Below, piece after piece: positions 7,190 through 8,118 of a stretch of DNA of 8,118 nt (within the stretch, counting starts at the first letter, position 1; each line of letters opens with the position of its first letter). Origin of the DNA: Actinomycetota bacterium (GTDB lineage Bacteria; Actinomycetota; Acidimicrobiia; Acidimicrobiales; Ilumatobacteraceae); assembly GCA_005801025.1 (NCBI GenBank), contig SYDZ01000191.1, positions 1 to 8,118 on the forward strand, read 5' to 3'. Both the position numbers and the translations under genes were made by a program. The notes below the pieces were generated by a model. That model worked only from the letters and a program-made list of their open reading frames with translations. It did no database searches and was not told where the DNA came from.

Positions 7190-8118
7190 GTGCACGAGCA
7201 GCATGGATAGAAGTTGATCTTGATGCAGTGCGTCACAATGTCTCATATCTGAGTTCTTTGGTCGGCGATGCCAAGATCATGGTTGTCGTCAAAGCAAACG
7301 GTTACGGTCATGGGGCGATCCAAGTCGCGCAGGCGGCATTGGAAGCTGGAGCTCATGGTTTATGTGTGGCACTAGTACAAGAGGGTGTTGAATTACGGCG
7401 CGCTGGGATTGAAGCGCCGATTCTCGTTTTTTCTGAACAGCCACTTGACCAAATCGGAGAAATGATTTCTTATGGTTTGATAGCAACGGCGTATTCAGTG
7501 GGCTACATCGATGCTTTGGAACACCAAGCGCGAATCCGTGGGGTGATTGGTCAAGAGGTCCATCTCAAAGTTGATACTGGTATGAATCGGGTGGGTTGTA
7601 AACCTGCTGACGCTGTTGAACTTGGGGGACGGATTTTGGCTCGCGCTCCAGAACTGGTCTTGGGGGGAGTGTACACACACCTGGCGAGCGCTGATGACAA
7701 TGACACGTCATTTACCGATTCGCAGATCGCAAGATTTGATTCTGTGCTCGGGAATTTACGACTCGCGGGAATTGAAACTGGTTGGGTGCATATCGCTAAC
7801 TCGGCAGCGACTCTGCGACGCGCTGATGCTCATCGCGATCTAGTCCGTGTCGGGATTGCTATGTATGGAATCGCCCCTCATACTTCAATGGACCCGATGT
7901 GCAGCAATTTGCGACAAGCCTTGTCCCTCAAGTCGCGAGTTTCATTTATAAAAAAAGTTTCGGCAGGCGAAGGCATCTCCTATGGACAGCGGTATCAGGT
8001 GCGAGAGGCGACTCGCATTGCCACCATCCCACTTGGTTATGCCGATGGGGTGCCGCGTCGATTGTCTGATGTAGGCGGTGAGGTTTTGATTGCCGGTCAA
8101 CGTTTCCCTATTGTCGGG
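7186..8118 (+). CDS. alr: Alanine racemase, N-terminal 311 residues (runs off the window)
   Basis: Alr is a PLP enzyme that interconverts L- and D-alanine, supplying D-Ala for peptidoglycan stem peptides. The frame is open from ATG 7186 to the last base with no stop, giving 311 of an expected 370-390 residues. Visible hallmarks are the PLP lysine motif VVVKANGYGHG (33-43, Lys36), KVDTGMNRVG (128-137; Lys128 is the position usually carbamylated, Arg135 contacts the PLP phenolate), VYTHLASAD (162-170), HIANSAATL (202-210), RVGIAMYG (221-228) and GISYGQRY (263-270), where Tyr266 is the second catalytic base. Most of the family's C-terminal beta domain, including the late substrate-contact residues, lies beyond the edge. 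The truncation is due to the window, not damage. The start overlaps the nnr stop as ATGA with AGGA six bases upstream. Confidence 0.95.
   Translation, partial: MSARAAWIEVDLDAVRHNVSYLSSLVGDAKIMVVVKANGYGHGAIQVAQAALEAGAHGLCVALVQEGVELRRAGIEAPILVFSEQPLDQIGEMISYGLIATAYSVGYIDALEHQARIRGVIGQEVHLKVDTGMNRVGCKPADAVELGGRILARAPELVLGGVYTHLASADDNDTSFTDSQIARFDSVLGNLRLAGIETGWVHIANSAATLRRADAHRDLVRVGIAMYGIAPHTSMDPMCSNLRQALSLKSRVSFIKKVSAGEGISYGQRYQVREATRIATIPLGYADGVPRRLSDVGGEVLIAGQRFPIVG

Noticed and set aside
7950..7956. Run of seven A in alr that resembles a slippery heptamer
   Set aside because: The frame continues with conserved alanine racemase motifs (GISYGQRY) straight after it, and I see no downstream stimulatory hairpin, so programmed frameshifting is not supported.

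Overview
The window reads as a chromosomal housekeeping segment of a bacterium, most likely an actinobacterium (Actinomycetota). The evidence is gene order: rplM-rpsI-glmM-glmS-acpS-nnr-alr, all on the + strand, is the arrangement I know from actinobacterial chromosomes, where the ribosomal L13/S9 pair leads into amino-sugar, ACP and alanine racemase genes. Base composition looks moderate (about half G+C by eye), and most starts lack a strong Shine-Dalgarno, so I would think of a lower-GC lineage such as an aquatic Acidimicrobiia-like group rather than Streptomyces or Mycobacterium. The class assignment is a guess.

Layout: the last 27 codons of rplM (bases 1-86), complete rpsI (110-502), glmM (515-1903), a giant glmS-like gene (1947-5357, 1136 aa), acpS (5377-5778), nnr (start preferred at ATG 5786, ends 7189), and the first 311 codons of alr (7186 to the window edge, open at the 3' end). 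Gaps are 7-43 bases, nnr and alr overlap as ATGA, and there is no non-coding stretch longer than 43 bases. I see no tRNA, rRNA, mobile element, CRISPR, terminator hairpin or long repeat.

How the genes fit together: GlmS makes glucosamine-6-phosphate and GlmM converts it to glucosamine-1-phosphate for UDP-GlcNAc, while Alr makes D-alanine; all three feed peptidoglycan. AcpS activates acyl carrier protein for fatty acid synthesis, and Nnr repairs damaged NAD(P)H hydrates. The ribosomal proteins at the head suggest growth-linked transcription, with a possible separate leaderless promoter just before glmS.

The unusual item is the GlmS-like protein, almost twice the usual ~600 residues. It is one uninterrupted frame that keeps nearly every catalytic residue of both the glutaminase and the isomerase halves. 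It carries a ~130-residue predicted helical insertion right after the N-terminal catalytic Cys strand, a second insertion of about 50 residues, a ~105-residue insertion before the C-terminal catalytic Lys loop, and a ~195-residue C-terminal extension of no family I recognise. It may be a remodelled, possibly allosterically regulated GlmS, and it is the best candidate here for something undescribed.
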